Positions 9,670-23,600 of a stretch of 64,000 nucleotides of DNA are shown here, piece after piece (positions within the stretch are counted from its first letter, which is position 1; each line of letters begins with the position of its first letter). The notes below the pieces were generated by a model. That model was not told the origin of the DNA. It was given only the letters and a program-made list of their open reading frames with translations, and searched no databases. The translations under genes and the position numbers were made by a program. Source of the DNA: Fasciolopsis buskii (lineage: Eukaryota > Platyhelminthes > Trematoda > Plagiorchiida > Fasciolidae); contig LUCM01006560.1 in assembly GCA_008360955.1 (NCBI GenBank), positions 124,001 through 188,000 on the forward strand. The letters are read 5' to 3'.

Positions 9670-12600
9670 TTTGTAAGGATGCAGATCATGCAAATAAGTA
9701 CTTCAATAGTGGAAGTCTCTAGAAGGAGGATTTAATAATGTTATTGTCAATAATAATTATGACTAGTAGAATTTCAATTCTATTACCTCTTATACCACAA
9801 AAGGGTAATGCTTGTGGAAGGGGACCGAGACTGACAAAAAGCTCCCAAATGGGGAAATGCTGGGCAACGCTCCACAACATTCGCTCCCAAATCCCTTAGT
9901 TTTGACTACTAGCAGCAAAATAGACGGTCCGAAGACGCACCCAAAAGAACCTTACCATTGATTATCGCATGCTTCATTCTGACACAATGCACTGACAAAT
10001 CTCGACTTGGGGGCCAAGTAGTCCGCAGTCACCGATGTCGCGCTGCCCGACAGATGATGAAATTACGCCTAGCATGGAGTTTCATTACATAATCTGATCA
10101 GATTTTATACAGGAATCCAATAATTCCATAATTCATTGTCCCTAGACCTTTAAACTGGCGCTTCCTCACTTATTTACAAACATTTGATCCGGCCTTCTTG
10201 TACATTCAGTGTGGTGTGCTTATTCTTAGCTCACTTTAATCGCCCAAGCAGATTACCTACCTAATATGCCCACAAATTGATGGACTGACATGCATACTCA
10301 CTCACTCAATCACATGCGCGAGCACACACATATATATATATACACAAACACAAACACATACGCCTAACAAGTTCGTGGGTCCGTGATTTCTGCCTAGCGA
10401 GATTAATTCAACCAAGCACGACAAGAAGAGGAATTTCAAAGCAGTAGTGGTGATGCGAATCAGAAACACAGCAGACAATAGTTCGGCGTCTAATTCAGAA
10501 ATGAACTTCTTCAAGTTGGATTAGAAGATCACAACGGTTCAAAGTAGAAGTAGTTTAAGCGGGGAATTGAATTTTAAGGATCAATAAAAGGATTTTGTTT
10601 TTGGTGATATTTATCCAAAAGCCGTGTACCGTTAAGACCAATCCGGCACTCTCAGTTATGGAACAAACAGTGGAAGCAGTTGTTTGTAATGAATAATGGA
10701 CGTATAACAAACAAGTACGAAGTCCAAATGATTTTTTTTCGGTCGAACCCAGCAAACGTTTTATCTTGATTGCATACAACGGTAGCATGAGGAATACACC
10801 TGACGAACTTGTTGCCCACCCCACATTCAATCTGCAAGGTGGAACAACTCCCAGAGCAATCCGTACATGGGATACAATGAATCACAACCACGAAACGCTT
10901 CGGAAACGTGGAGCCCATGTTCCTCGTTGGTTGATTTGCATAAAGTATCTAACTGCTTTTACTGTTTGGTGTTTCTATTCGGTAGAACTCTTAGCTGCCC
11001 GTAGAGTGGGTGGGGGTGCCCACTGAAGCCAACCAGCTGACGGGTACGATTATCGGTAAGGTCAATGAGCACCCGGTTGTTTTCGTAGACAACAAAGCCC
11101 CACAATAACCACAGCTAATTAATCCGGGTGGGGAGCACGAGCATGTTCACGTGGCCGTGCACATGGCGTGTGATGTTAGACCGTGGGAAATGGAGGTCGA
11201 CCAAGGCAGTTAGTTGAACACAGAGATAAACCACAAAGATAGAGTCAAAGTCTGAACAGCATGTAGAACAATTGTCTGATGAAAAACAATTACGGGAATA
11301 CAATCCTTCCGCCAGAATTTTGTCCTCCAAACCGACCGAAATGGGCAGTGAATACGGGGAAACATGAAATCTGCATGTCAGAATCATTGATGTTAAAACC
11401 GGTTGGGATTAAGACTTGAAAGGCGTTCACCTGAATACCGAAGCTGTCAATTTCACCTAAATAGTTTATTTTTTTGCAGTATTCTAAAAGCAGTTCGTTC
11501 GACCAGCGCTGCCCGTGCCTAGCTACATAAGACTAGTATCGTCGACAATATCTTATGAAAAAAACGGGAGATCACGTCGGTTTTACTACTGTGATTGTGC
11601 ACATTCATGATTCATCTTTGCGTGCACGAAATGCAACTGTGCGTGTGCTTAATTTTTTAGTCTCATCTCCAATGGAGCCTTCAGGTAGGTGAGTATGTAG
11701 CACAAAACAAGACTCTCAGAAAGACACCCGAAACACGATTCCGACAAATTCTCGACACTGTGGAATACGGTTAGGTAGAAGTGCAACACAATATAAAACA
11801 AATACAGTTTTTGATTAGGAGTTGTATAACCAAAATGGTTATAGCAGTATCAGTCCTCTGCTCTATTTCGATGTGGCACAATATGCCGGTTGTTTATGCC
11901 TACACTCAATCGAAAATAATCAGCTCCATTTTCCCGAACACATAACGACACAGCACAATGTAGATATCTCCAAGGGTCTGTTTTTTTTTCTTTTGTACTC
12001 ATTCCGATTCGTGAAAATTAAATTTTATTCTGCACAGTACTAATCCGGAACTTTTCATCTTTAGACTTAGAGATGCGGTATACAACTATTGACAACTGGC
12101 CAAGTCGTTCACAGTGGACAAGTCTTTTGTCCCCATCTAATCTCGAGCATTTTTCGGTTATTCTGAACTACTGTCGACTAAGTTGTTCATTTTTGTGTTC
12201 TTGTTCAAATGTCACTGTCTTTTCAGCGAAGTATTCAGTGCGGCCTAAGTGACGCCACTGCCATTAACCGTTACATGGACTTCATTTCGGCCTCCTTTGA
12301 TTCAATCCTTGGTCCAGCTCAACGGAAACAGTAGATGAGAAAAAATCACTACCCAGTTTCGGTTTCCAGTAACCGTTACACGGTGGATTTATTCCGTTAT
12401 CGGCGACAGTTCTAACAAGGTCCCGGGATTAGTCAACTACTTCCGGTCAGCGTTACACTGGCAAAAATTATATTTCTATTTATACCATTGAACTGTTCAA
12501 GCACGATCTTGACTTCTCGTTCGTGTAATTCCTTGCCCCGTTATATCTGAAATGAATGAGGATCGTCGGATTGCAAATAGTTGCGTGCATTCGTTCAACT

Positions 12601-15600
12601 GAGCGATTTCCATCGTCTATTCGCATTATATTCTTCCTTCGAAGCCTAATTCTGTAGTCAGATGATCGATACACGCTTAGAGAATGACGGACAAAAACAA
12701 GTTGTGTATGTGTCAGTGTCTTGTAGCTTTCTTTCCCTTCGGCTATGTGGGCAGTCCAAATGGGTGCTATTCACCTATACTTGCGTAAGTACAAATCACG
12801 CATAGTTGATCAGGAAAAATTTCATGCAATAAAAGGATTAAATCGCTAGGCGATAACTGATCCGCCGGATTGCATACACATCGAGACGCAAACGAAACTC
12901 CAGTCCGACTAATCATATTCTGCATGATGCATACACACATACACACGAATGACCCTTTAGAAGTGCTGTCAACTCTCTGTCCTAGTGGCGAATGGATCAT
13001 CCATACGGCGTGGTCGGAATATCGCAGGACATCTAAGCTTACGCGGAGAAGACCTCTTCATCCAGCGTCGTTTTGAAGGGGCATTTTTCATCGGATAGAA
13101 ATTAACTCAGCCGGAGACAGAGAGGGAGAGAAATACAGGAAAGAGGCAGTCTACCTCTCAAACTATTACTGGAAATCCGATCTTGTTAACGCGCGCAGTG
13201 AGGTGGATAATCTTTCCAATAGTTTATAACAGAAATTTGTTTTTCACGTAGTCACGTCAGACATTTACACTGAGTGGAACATATTCACTTTGTTGCCAGA
13301 TGCTGTGTATGTAAATTTCTGCGGATGACTGTATCGAAACGAAGTTTCTTCGTGTTACAAGCTTTCTACAATTCGACGAGCATATTCTATGAGAGGATCC
13401 TAACTTTTTCCGAGGATCCTTTCCAGTCTGTGAAAACCACAATTCGAAAGTGACTACTTTTACATTTGCTAGTAGGTAAATTAATTGAAAGGCTACAGTG
13501 GTCTCAGTTTTCCACAAACAAACGAATTCCGAGATGGAACTGTGGCATTGACAGTTGCACTGAGTAGACAGGGCACACAGAACCCAACGAACGACCTCAA
13601 GTGAATTGGGTTCAACTGAAATCTTACCGTATTTTTTTCAATTACACTGTTTTACAAGTTTCTGACATTCATTGAAAAGATTTGGGCTTTCATTGGATCA
13701 TGATGAAATGTTGTTAAGCTCCATGAGACTTGATTATTTTGGCGTCGGAGATCATTTAGGTATGGCTAAGGTCAGCCCAGTCCGTAAAGACGCATTATTG
13801 TACGCTTTGAGTAAAACTCTTTGGCTCAAAAGTCGGGGGACAAAAATGCTTACTGACGAGAATTTCCTCGTGCGAGGGAGTACCTGACTGCGACAGCCAC
13901 TGAGCCGTGAACAGTGGCGATCGCATCGTCATTTTGTATCGGATCAGAATGATTGAAAGAGTTTTTGTACAGTTAGGCTGTGCATTCTGTTTGCTGGCTG
14001 CTGTAGTGTTCTTTGTATTTTCTCGCCTATGTAGGTCCATAACCTGTTCCCCTTGGATACAGACTCTTTTTATAGGAACATGTAACTTTGGAGAAAACGC
14101 AGCGGTCGGTGAGACTTGCCTTGCTCTTCAACGCTGAACCGGAATGAGGATGTTGATGATGCTGATGATGTTACTACTTTACCAACTTCGACATTCTTTC
14201 TCAATTGCTAAAATTATGCGGATTCGTGCAAAAATAAACAAGCAAAGTTCAGTAAGGATGTTTCTCTTTCACAAGATTCAAAAAGCGGATTTCCGTTCAC
14301 ATGCTGCAGACCAATACAGAAATAATCAGTGCATCTTTCCGTGCTAATGAACCATCATGCCCAGGTAAGATGAATCTCTTTTCAGATCAATGTAAACAAG
14401 ATTAGTTCCAAAGAGTTCAGACACAGACCCGAATGATTTTGACATGGATCCAATACAATATGAAAGCATCACGGTTTGCGTTACCCATGTATGCCTGTGG
14501 TTAATGCCAACATACTCAGCTATTCGATCTTAAGGATTGTTAATCGATTTCATGCATATCGATCCGTGTACATACAGACAAACTTAACCACACCGTTGCT
14601 TACGTTAAGCTTACTCAATGGCTTTAGTGTGGGAAAAATTTACACTAGTTGACAAATGAATACAAGGTTCATTTGCAATACTTCTTGTTCGAATTTCGAT
14701 AATGACAAATACTCTTTTGGATCCAGCTTTACCTGTCATCGTAGTCACGGTGTGGCAACTTCTACCCGTTGTCCAGCATTTAACCGTCTTGGAAGATGAT
14801 GCGCACGGAGTTTATTCAAAAGCGTGAGCAATACACAACTCAACTAACTGTACCGGTCAAAATTTAACAACTGTGCCGTAACTGATATCTTGGTTACGCA
14901 AACAGGCTTTGACTTAACCGTTGTTAAACTAATGTTCTTGTCGAATTCGAACGGTCCTGTGAAAAATCCCGGTGCTCAAACGCTGATGATCTCATATCAC
15001 CCCCCCCTTCATAGCGGTGCTTTTTATGCGCTGCGGAGAAGAACCGACCCAACTATGTCAGTATACTAGTCCGTTTTTGAAGGCCAGTCTGATAATACGA
15101 CGACATTGTGCTTCCTCGGGTCGATAAAAATCAGGCAGCCCCTCATCGTAAAGTACCATAAATTTATCACAAATTATACTAGCATCCATGTGCAATTAAA
15201 AACAACCACACTGGTTAAAATGAATCTACTTCATCCGGCATTAAAAACAGGACAAACACAGTAAAAACAAGTCCAGCGGAAATCATGAACATGCAGAGAG
15301 TGGACAGTTTGCCACCGGCCGATGTTTTATATGTCTAGGTGACCATTCGGTTCAGTGATACTCAAAAAGAGGAAAACAAATCTTTACAGAACAAGGCACC
15401 TCGTTTCGTGCAATATTCTTACACCAAACTGTGTATTTGTGTGTATATGTGGGGCCCTCATAATTTGCTTATGTGCACATTCAAACGCTTGCATGCAGAC
15501 AAAAAGGGTGTCATGTGCAGGCGTTTTTTGTTCACATTTGTGGGTGCAGAGTGTTGTGGTAAGTGACGTAGATCAACAATGCACCCAGTTACCGGATTGC

Positions 15601-18600
15601 CTGGTGAAATGAAGCACTCTGACTGACAAAATATGTCCTCCGTAACTGAGCCTTTTCAATGCCAACAAGAGATTCGATCAACACTTGAGTCAAATTGACT
15701 GAGTCCCACCGGACTGGGCAAAATAAAACTGACCGAGGCCTGTAATGGTAAAGTAAAATATTCACTCTCATGAAACGCGTCCCACGTATTGTAACCTTGT
15801 TACTCAGATAAATCCGGTAAACTCGCTAATTTTCTGTATGAACAGACACAAAATTTGTGCATTCCCGGCAGCTATTCTCACATCGATTCACCCTCCTAAG
15901 GTTCTGTATGACAAGGACACGAATATTCGGAGAAGACTAACAGGCCTTGATTCATTGAACTATTCGTTTTCAAATCAAAAATTCAATCACTAGGTCGACT
16001 GTTTGATCAAGCACAGGGGTTTCTGGTGCTAGACAGAGGACATAGGCTACAAATGAATTTCATGTTATCCATAGTTTCCCTAGCAAATGTTGTAAGCGAA
16101 AAGCACTACTCACGAAAGAGTTATTGTCAAAGAGGGGACTACGGACGATCGACAGTCAGATGCTTAAGCGAAACGAGCTGAATGAGAAGAATGCTAAGTC
16201 CAGACCGCTCATTGAACTAGCCTATCTTCCAAACATTTTCTTTTCCATTTCGAGTAATATTTTCAGTAGCATCGGAATTGCACAACATATTTCATATGCT
16301 CAAGCGAATTTAATAGATGAAAGCGATCACGTATGATTAGATCAGAGTTGAACAGTTGGTGTGCACGCTAGACACGGGGAGAGAGAGAGAGCAGTTCAGT
16401 GGGACATAAATTTGAAGAAACAGTGCAAGGTGAGCAAAGTTCGCTCACGACACAACGTGTTTTGAAAGCTTTTCGGATTAATCTATACAAGGATCGATTC
16501 CACGGATGAGGGACGATGCAACATGATGTCACTATTTCGAAAAACGTTGGAAAATCTGTGCGGCAAACGATTTTTGGAAAAACCGCCAGGAAATGTAGAT
16601 CTGCCACTTATAATGAAACTTCTCATGTACCAGTAAGTATAGGTTTAATGTGTGTTTCTCAAATACCTTCATACTTGCATCATAAGGATTCCGACTGGTG
16701 TTACCATTTTTCCTCTTTAGGTCAAACGGATCCACACATGGCACGTAAAATGCAGTTCCGAGTGGCTTATATTCTGGGGTTCAGACCTACCACTCTCCTC
16801 TTCAATGGATGTAACGTGTTTCTGCAGTCCGACCACTGCTGCACAATTTGAAAACGGAATAGGTATGCATGAGGCCGTTTTGTCTGGACCCAGACAAAAG
16901 ACTCTGAAGCTATGAGGCGACTAGGTCAATGTATGGGAATTCACAACTCATCCAGACAACAATGGCGAAGGCCCCATTCGGATGTCACGTTTCAGCATTA
17001 AGAAATCTCCCTCCTTCTGAAATAAAGTAAGACAATAAAGTAAGATCAATGAAGTGAGACAACGAATTGAGATAAATGGAATGAGACTAACTGAAATTCG
17101 ATTCATCTGTTGCCTCATTAGCAAAATGACGGGTGTCTTGTGGCACAGATTTGGTCAGGGACACGACAGGAACGCATTGAAACGAGAAGCTTACACTCAA
17201 CTCAGTTTTGTAGTGGTCTTTTGTAAAAGGTATGCACGAATTCAACTGTGCGGAACTCTGATAGCAGTGGGTAAAGTTGGTCAGTTGCGTCTTCTCACCT
17301 GGGGTGACCTAATGATCTAGAACTTGTAGCCAAATGAAGCCGCCAAGCATTTGAATTCAATATGTGAATAGCTCCGACTGGTAGAATGATTAAATCACAA
17401 CAATGTCATGTCCAAACACACACAGGTACAGACAGTAGAGTTCCTCTCTGACTTTGGCGCGATGCCAGCTCTTGTCACCTGTTTTGCTCTCATGCTTACT
17501 ATACTGGTGCCTACCTCTCAGTTACCTGTGAGTAGTGTTTAGAAGTGATGTTACTTGGCATGATTGACAGCCTTTCGGACTACAACTTGCATGCATAAAC
17601 AGTACTTCACCAGTCAAACCCGCAATCGGAAAAAAACAGACTGAAATTTTGGCCCCAATGGAGGCCATCACTGGTGTGCACCCATTGTAAATCCCAGGGC
17701 TTGGATTAGGATTTTTCACCTAGAATGAGTTTGTCTGACCATTGCGCAGCCCAGCTTTCTTTCGGACTGATTAGAATTGCCGAGCTACGTGTACCCAGAT
17801 ATCGACCTCAACGACGGTCACCACTCCCGGATAGCTTCGGTCGGATGTTTCCGCCAAATCAGGTTTTCTTTACAGGATTGGCCTTACGTTCCCATTTAGT
17901 CTGATTTGAGTCTGAATCTCCCTGTTCTTTACGAGTAGTATGTGGAGTAGTAGTTATTTCGCAGGAAGGATTACCCATCGGACTAAATCTTTCACGAATC
18001 CCACTGGACTCAAATCAGTAGTACTCCCAGCGTGCATATATTACAACAGCTCATAAGCAACATCTGGTGTTTTGCGAAAGTTTAAAGACTTGGACAATGT
18101 GATAACCGGGAAGTAGTGCATCATGCTCCTGAAAAAATGACTTTCTAATTTGCAAAGTAATGAAGGAGAAGTCAATCGCTCCAAGCAGCCATAGGTAGCA
18201 TCGGACCAGCCTCTTGGGGCTAACTACCATCCACACTTCGATTATGATCACCTGGGGTATGGTAGCTCCCTGCGGTTCTAGGTCAGAACTCAGCAAGATC
18301 ATAAGTGTTCACGTACCAAACCGCTCGTTGCGAATGGAAACAAAATTAACCATAGTGCGGTTACTTTAATGGTGATCCTAATGACAGCCAGAATGTTCCC
18401 ATTTATAGTCAAACTAAACTACCCAGGTGACTGCATTAATCTAGTTCGCAGGCTATTTAGTGCCATTTTCGTTTGACCGTGCACGTGTTGATGCAAGCTG
18501 TCAAGCTATCCAGGGTCCGCTTCTTACCGGTTTCTTTTGCTTCCCTCGTTTTCTCATCGATCATTTGTCGTGTGCGTGGATAGATGTCCTTTTGTATGCC

Positions 18601-19055
18601 AAAACCAATTCACTATCCGTTCGTTTTTTGTGCCGCTACACATAGAGACGGTTCACAGTTATGGCCCATCTCCGAGCCAGACTTACTCTGAACCAAAAAG
18701 TTATATCCCAAGAAAATTGACGGTCACATTGGCTGGCAATCAACGGTATGAACAACCATAAGTTTGGTGTCGATAAAAACGAGTGGACGTAGTATGTGAT
18801 GGGTTTAGAGGATGAGCTTTATGCATAGGATTAGCCTGAAAAAATCGTGAACTAGATATGATAATTGCCTAAGCTGAATAGACAACAACCTAAAGATGTG
18901 TACGACAGAATTCCAACGTTCTTTCACAATCCCGGCAAAATTACCGGTCTCAATCTAATCATAAACAATTGCTTTCACAGAAGTGCCAAGTGAGGGATAG
19001 TAACGCTTATGTAATCCACGTCAAAGTATTCAAACTTCACCAGGGTAGGCATAAA
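9670..19055. other. Long gene-poor stretch
   Basis: There is no recognisable exon, RNA gene or long repeat. A small CA/TA-rich patch lies at about 10313-10360 (alternating purine-pyrimidine). Short Gly/Asp-type triplet runs (GATGAT) occur at about 14143-14170. An 8-base C run lies at about 15000. Open frames are short and mutually overlapping, so this may be intron or intergenic DNA. Confidence 0.4.
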
Positions 19056-19270
19056 TTCCCGAGTAAGATTCGTCCTCACTAGAATCTCATTTGAATTGTT
19101 AGGAGTGTGAGTGAATGATAAGTCAATCTAAGAATCACATGGTGATTCGTCGAGGGATTTTCGTCGGTCAGGCAAGGCTAACCTTCGTGTGCTTCCGGGG
19201 AAATTTTGTTCATCCATCCATATGCAACACATACTACTGAGAAGAAAAACCAATACTTTTGGGCCTTGCG
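19056..19270 (+). mobile_element. Dispersed hammerhead-family repeat, copy 2, ribozyme deleted
   Basis: It matches copy 1 (5131-5211) from AGAATCTCATTTGAATTGTT onward and then again from CGTGTGCTTCCGG through TTTTGTTCATCCATCC and CATACTACTGAGAAGAAAAA. The segment that holds the 5' helix I strand, CTGANGA, helix II and GAAA in copies 1 and 3 is missing between about 19165 and 19188. Only the 3' helix I strand remains, so this copy cannot cleave. Confidence 0.65.
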
Positions 19271-20340
19271 TCCCCTTTTTGTTATTTCGCCGACGAGGCC
19301 TTTGCCGGACGCAGCAGAAGGAGTTACAGTTGGAATTTTGGTGTACCTTTCGTTTTTGTATTTTTGCCGTCTGTTTTTTCATAAACAAACTGGGATGTCA
19401 TCGAATGGTCACGGTACGCCGGTGTACAAATGCAGTGGAATATATTCCCGGTCATAAATATTAATACACGATCATCTTGTTCTGAGGTGCTTGCCGGCAA
19501 TAATCCGTTCTACTTGCTAAGACCTGTTAGAAATAGAATGGGTTGATAGCAGAAAAAAATTTGTCAGCGCACTCCAAATTCACTGAGATATTGTCCCAAT
19601 TCATTGTCCTTTGTGGTTAAATAAAGCGAAGAGAATTGACGAGATTTCTTGAACAGTAGCTTGAAGCTGCTAGACAGAATACATCCAAAGGCTATTGTTT
19701 TAGTAGCATCGATTTATTGAAAAGACAACTAACATCCGCGATTTTTTCTGTTCACTGCTAGATACCGGTGAAATGACAAGGCTTTCCATCCTCACAGTTT
19801 AAAATCGGCGCGCACTTCCATCCCGGTTCTGTCTCACTAACATCTACAATGAAGCGACCCTCGTGTCATTGCGCAATCCAAACTCAATGACAAGCTATCC
19901 TTTCAGCACCCACACAAGGCTACTCAACATTTGCGCTAATTTCAATGTTCAACTCATCAAACAGGAAATCATAGGAGCACTTTATAGCTGCTTCACCCTT
20001 GTTCAGACACAACTGCAATCCATATTCACTGCACCCAGACTGGGATGACAAGTCAGTGCAAATGGCTTCCAGTCGAAATTCCTGGCCACTAAACCAACCG
20101 AGTGAAATTTGAACGGTTCATCGAACATTAGCCTTAGATGTTCTGAGTTGGATGATGTTGCATGATGAGTCGCATTAGATTCTCTACACCGGAAACTATC
20201 AAATAACAACACTGATAAAAACACCTGTGCCAAATACGGTGCAATGCAATACCGATTCTCATATACAGCCTATATAATCTGGTACAACAGTTCGGCTGTT
20301 ATCAGCCCCGGTTGTACATGCTTGCCATTTGGAAAATAAT
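19271..20340. other. Unassigned stretch
   Basis: Nothing recognisable lies between the repeat copy and the SINE at 20343. Confidence 0.35.
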
Positions 20341-20342
20341 AT

Positions 20343-20610
20343 CCGGCGATGGTCCAGTGGATGGGGTATCTGTCATTCCCCAAGTGTTCAAAGGTTCAAA
20401 TCTCAGCTACGCTGATCCCTTTGATGGTAGACGATAGTTTGCTATCGACCACCTGACTACCACATCTGACCTGATAAGACCTTATAGGATTCTATGCCAG
20501 CCCACGTTTCAAAATCGAAGCTCTGCTGCCTCCCCGCTCCGTTATAGCGCCCCGTAACAGCTATGGAGCATGCCCCCGCCACAACACCCATGCAGACGGT
20601 AAGTAATAAA
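20343..20610 (+). mobile_element. tRNA-derived SINE, second type
   Basis: The head has an A-box match TGGTCCAGTGG (about 20352) and a B-box-like AGGTTCAAATCTC (about 20395), about 35 bases apart, as in a tRNA. The body (CGACCACCTGACTACC, GTTATAGCGCCCCGTAACAG) differs from the 2441 family, and an A-rich end AGTAATAAAAAAC lies near 20611. The anticodon arm cannot be folded convincingly, so this is not called as a tRNA gene. Confidence 0.55.
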
Positions 20611-20611
20611 A

Positions 20612-23600
20612 AACTCAGTTTCACTGGCCAAATGGGAAACCCATTTCGACTAATGTGGAATTAAAGACACTGGTTGAAGCACGTTTCTCAAATTCACGCA
20701 AATCTGAAATTTGAAATTTACGTGTCTGCTAGTGTGTAATGTAATTTTAACTATGTCGCTTCTACATCGGTACACTGTACGCTAACATTCAGCTGGTGAA
20801 TTGTCCAACTCACTTCCGTGATGTAAATACAAACTGCCTCGGAAAATCGTCCCCAGATGTGCATATGACGGGATCAAACAGGGATGACTGATTAGAAATG
20901 AAGGAAATGAGAACTGGAACTGCCTCCATCTTTGATTTTTTCCACTCTTCGATATTTTTGCCCACAGTATTTCAACTTAGTCAACTCTTTCTATGCACTT
21001 GGTGCAAAATTATACTGTCTAGGATGTGTTTGTCATCTCAGTGTCGCGCATAAAATGGCGAGCAAAATGCAGTGCAAATACATCGGTCACACGGGTGAAT
21101 GGAAAAACGGTGCACACGCTGCTCATTGCCGTCATCTCCATCTGGACCTGTTCAATATAATTCATTCTTATTTGCGGTTTTTTTTCGGGCTGTCCCAAAA
21201 CGATCTAGTGTTTTTCACATATCATCCCTAACTAATAACGATGGCTGTGTCAATGTTCGATATTCGGGTGGACTTGGGGTATTGAATGACCTTGAATATT
21301 CACGATGCGTTGCTATGTTTGCTTAGTATATACGCTGAGTCCGGATTCAGTTTCAGTTGCATGAACTTCCAACAACTTTCCCGTTTTCACTCTGATAACC
21401 GAAATCTAGGACAAACTGATACGGTTTTACACTTGACCGAATAATTTGCGCGGTGTAAAACTACGCATATCAGATCACGTAATGTTTTATGCAATCATTG
21501 GAACAGATTGGCATCGGTTTGTGAATTTTGCCTAAAATTGCCCGAGAAATTGCTCTGCTGCATCTGTATGTGTTATCTGCACGTGATGAATGGTCGCGTG
21601 CCTTCAAAATTGCTTCAACACGAAGCTTTGGGTCATGCGAACATGAAACATTAGGAGAGACCGTATGTGAACACATTCAACAGTTTACGGCACGGGTTCA
21701 CTTGTTTAAATGATCACGTGAATAAGCTCACGGTGAACTTTTACGTTGATATACGATGGTCACAAGCACATGCGAAAGCTATTGTCCATACTAAAAATGA
21801 AGCTGTTTTCGTTTTTGAAAAGGATCACGAGCAAACTGGTTTGCATTGTTATCAGCAAAAACACTTTCTGTCTCCTAACCACGAGTTCCGATCAACCGGA
21901 GTGACGTGTTGATGATGTTTTAGTTCCGTTTCTCCTACGTTCTGCACAGAATCACGCACATTTCCCTGCGGAAGTCCTATGCATGAGATTCGAAACCCCA
22001 CCATCATCATCACCACTAACACGAACACTAAACAATCGTATCGATTTCTTGTCACAGTAAATTCGGACTCCACAAACGTGAAAATTCAGCACAGGGAGTT
22101 GGCCAAGCAAATAACTTCATCCATCAATGAAGTGGCCTCTAGCTCCTTCAACCGAGTAACTTCAGACCGTGTTGCATTGCTTCGTTCCAGTACGGTTGCC
22201 TTGTTTGTGTCGACTTGTGGGCATTTTGTGAGCCTAGAGCACATGTGCAAATAAACTGCTTGAACAAAACGAATAGTGAACATCGAGCACATGAAACTTT
22301 ACTCGTCCCATTTTTTGGCTGATCTTTAAGTTCTGATCATCCGATTTCCCACAGTAATTATTCGGATTTATATCAGCCATGTCCAGGATTTGATAAGAAA
22401 ATGTTTCTCTTTTACAAATGTCTGCTCGCAGACTGGACACCAATAGAAAAATAATCAACGCACCTTAAATTGCCTATGTAAGATAGATCACTTTTTAAAT
22501 TTGTCCGAAAGAGAGGTGGAATGGGCCAATCGGACAACAGTTCCGAATACTTTCGACCTAATTTCGAAATAATTTGGGAGAAAGGTATAGCTCGTTCGGT
22601 TTATCCAGTTCACCTCATTCCGTGACCGCACTGAATTCGTGATATCGCCTTGTTTCTCTATGGTTCAGCCGAGACGAAACAACTTCCAATGGATCGCCGG
22701 ACGTGTACAAACTACTCACGTCTCGCATGGACCTCCAACCCTCAGGAGCTAATAAGACTGAAGCTGCACATTTCTTAACCTGTTTACGTCAATCGATTAA
22801 AAGTTACCTTCAGGTTCTCGTGTGTGCTGTTTGGGTTAAAATGAAATCGTTCAGTAAGAAGTGCAGTTCTCAGAGAATATCTAAAGAAATTGTTTATAAA
22901 GTCAATAACATCTGACTACCAACTAGAACCGCTCCACTATATGAATATCCTTGCCAGCCAATCACAAATTTGTGAAAAATCCTTCACACTTGTTCGCCTC
23001 GGTGGAACAGCTCAGTTTGCTGAGAGTACCAGGGAACGTCTATTCATGTATGGTCAAAAGGAATGGAGGTGAGCAAGACTTGATTGTAGAGGAATATATA
23101 AGGACAGGCAGACACATAGACACACAAACACAGGCAGACATACAGGGAGACAGACAGACAAAAAAGTACGTTAAGTCGACTCAAATGACGAACTTCTGTT
23201 TCCCTCCTACTGTCTGAGAGACATCAAACGAAACCCAAATGGAACGTCTTCACGAGGAAAAAGCATTTTCAAAGTGTGTAGCACTTTTGACTAAACCGAA
23301 ACATTCAACTTTCGAAATCGGATATTTGTTTTTCGGTAATCTCTTTTCGCTTGATCACGAAAATCAACGAATTCTAGGAGATAAGCTAGAAAAACCCATA
23401 ACTGACTATCTTCCACTCTGGCCACACTTTCCCATTGCTGGAAAATTGCATCCTCGTGGGGAAGCAGAGGGGAGGCAAGGAAAGAAATAGAACAACTCAA
23501 ATCAAACTGTTCGCGTTAATCAGTAAGACGGAGGATTGGCACACTGGTTGAGAAAGTGGAAACAACTTGTTCTGATAAGGGTCAGGCGATTAGGGGATTC

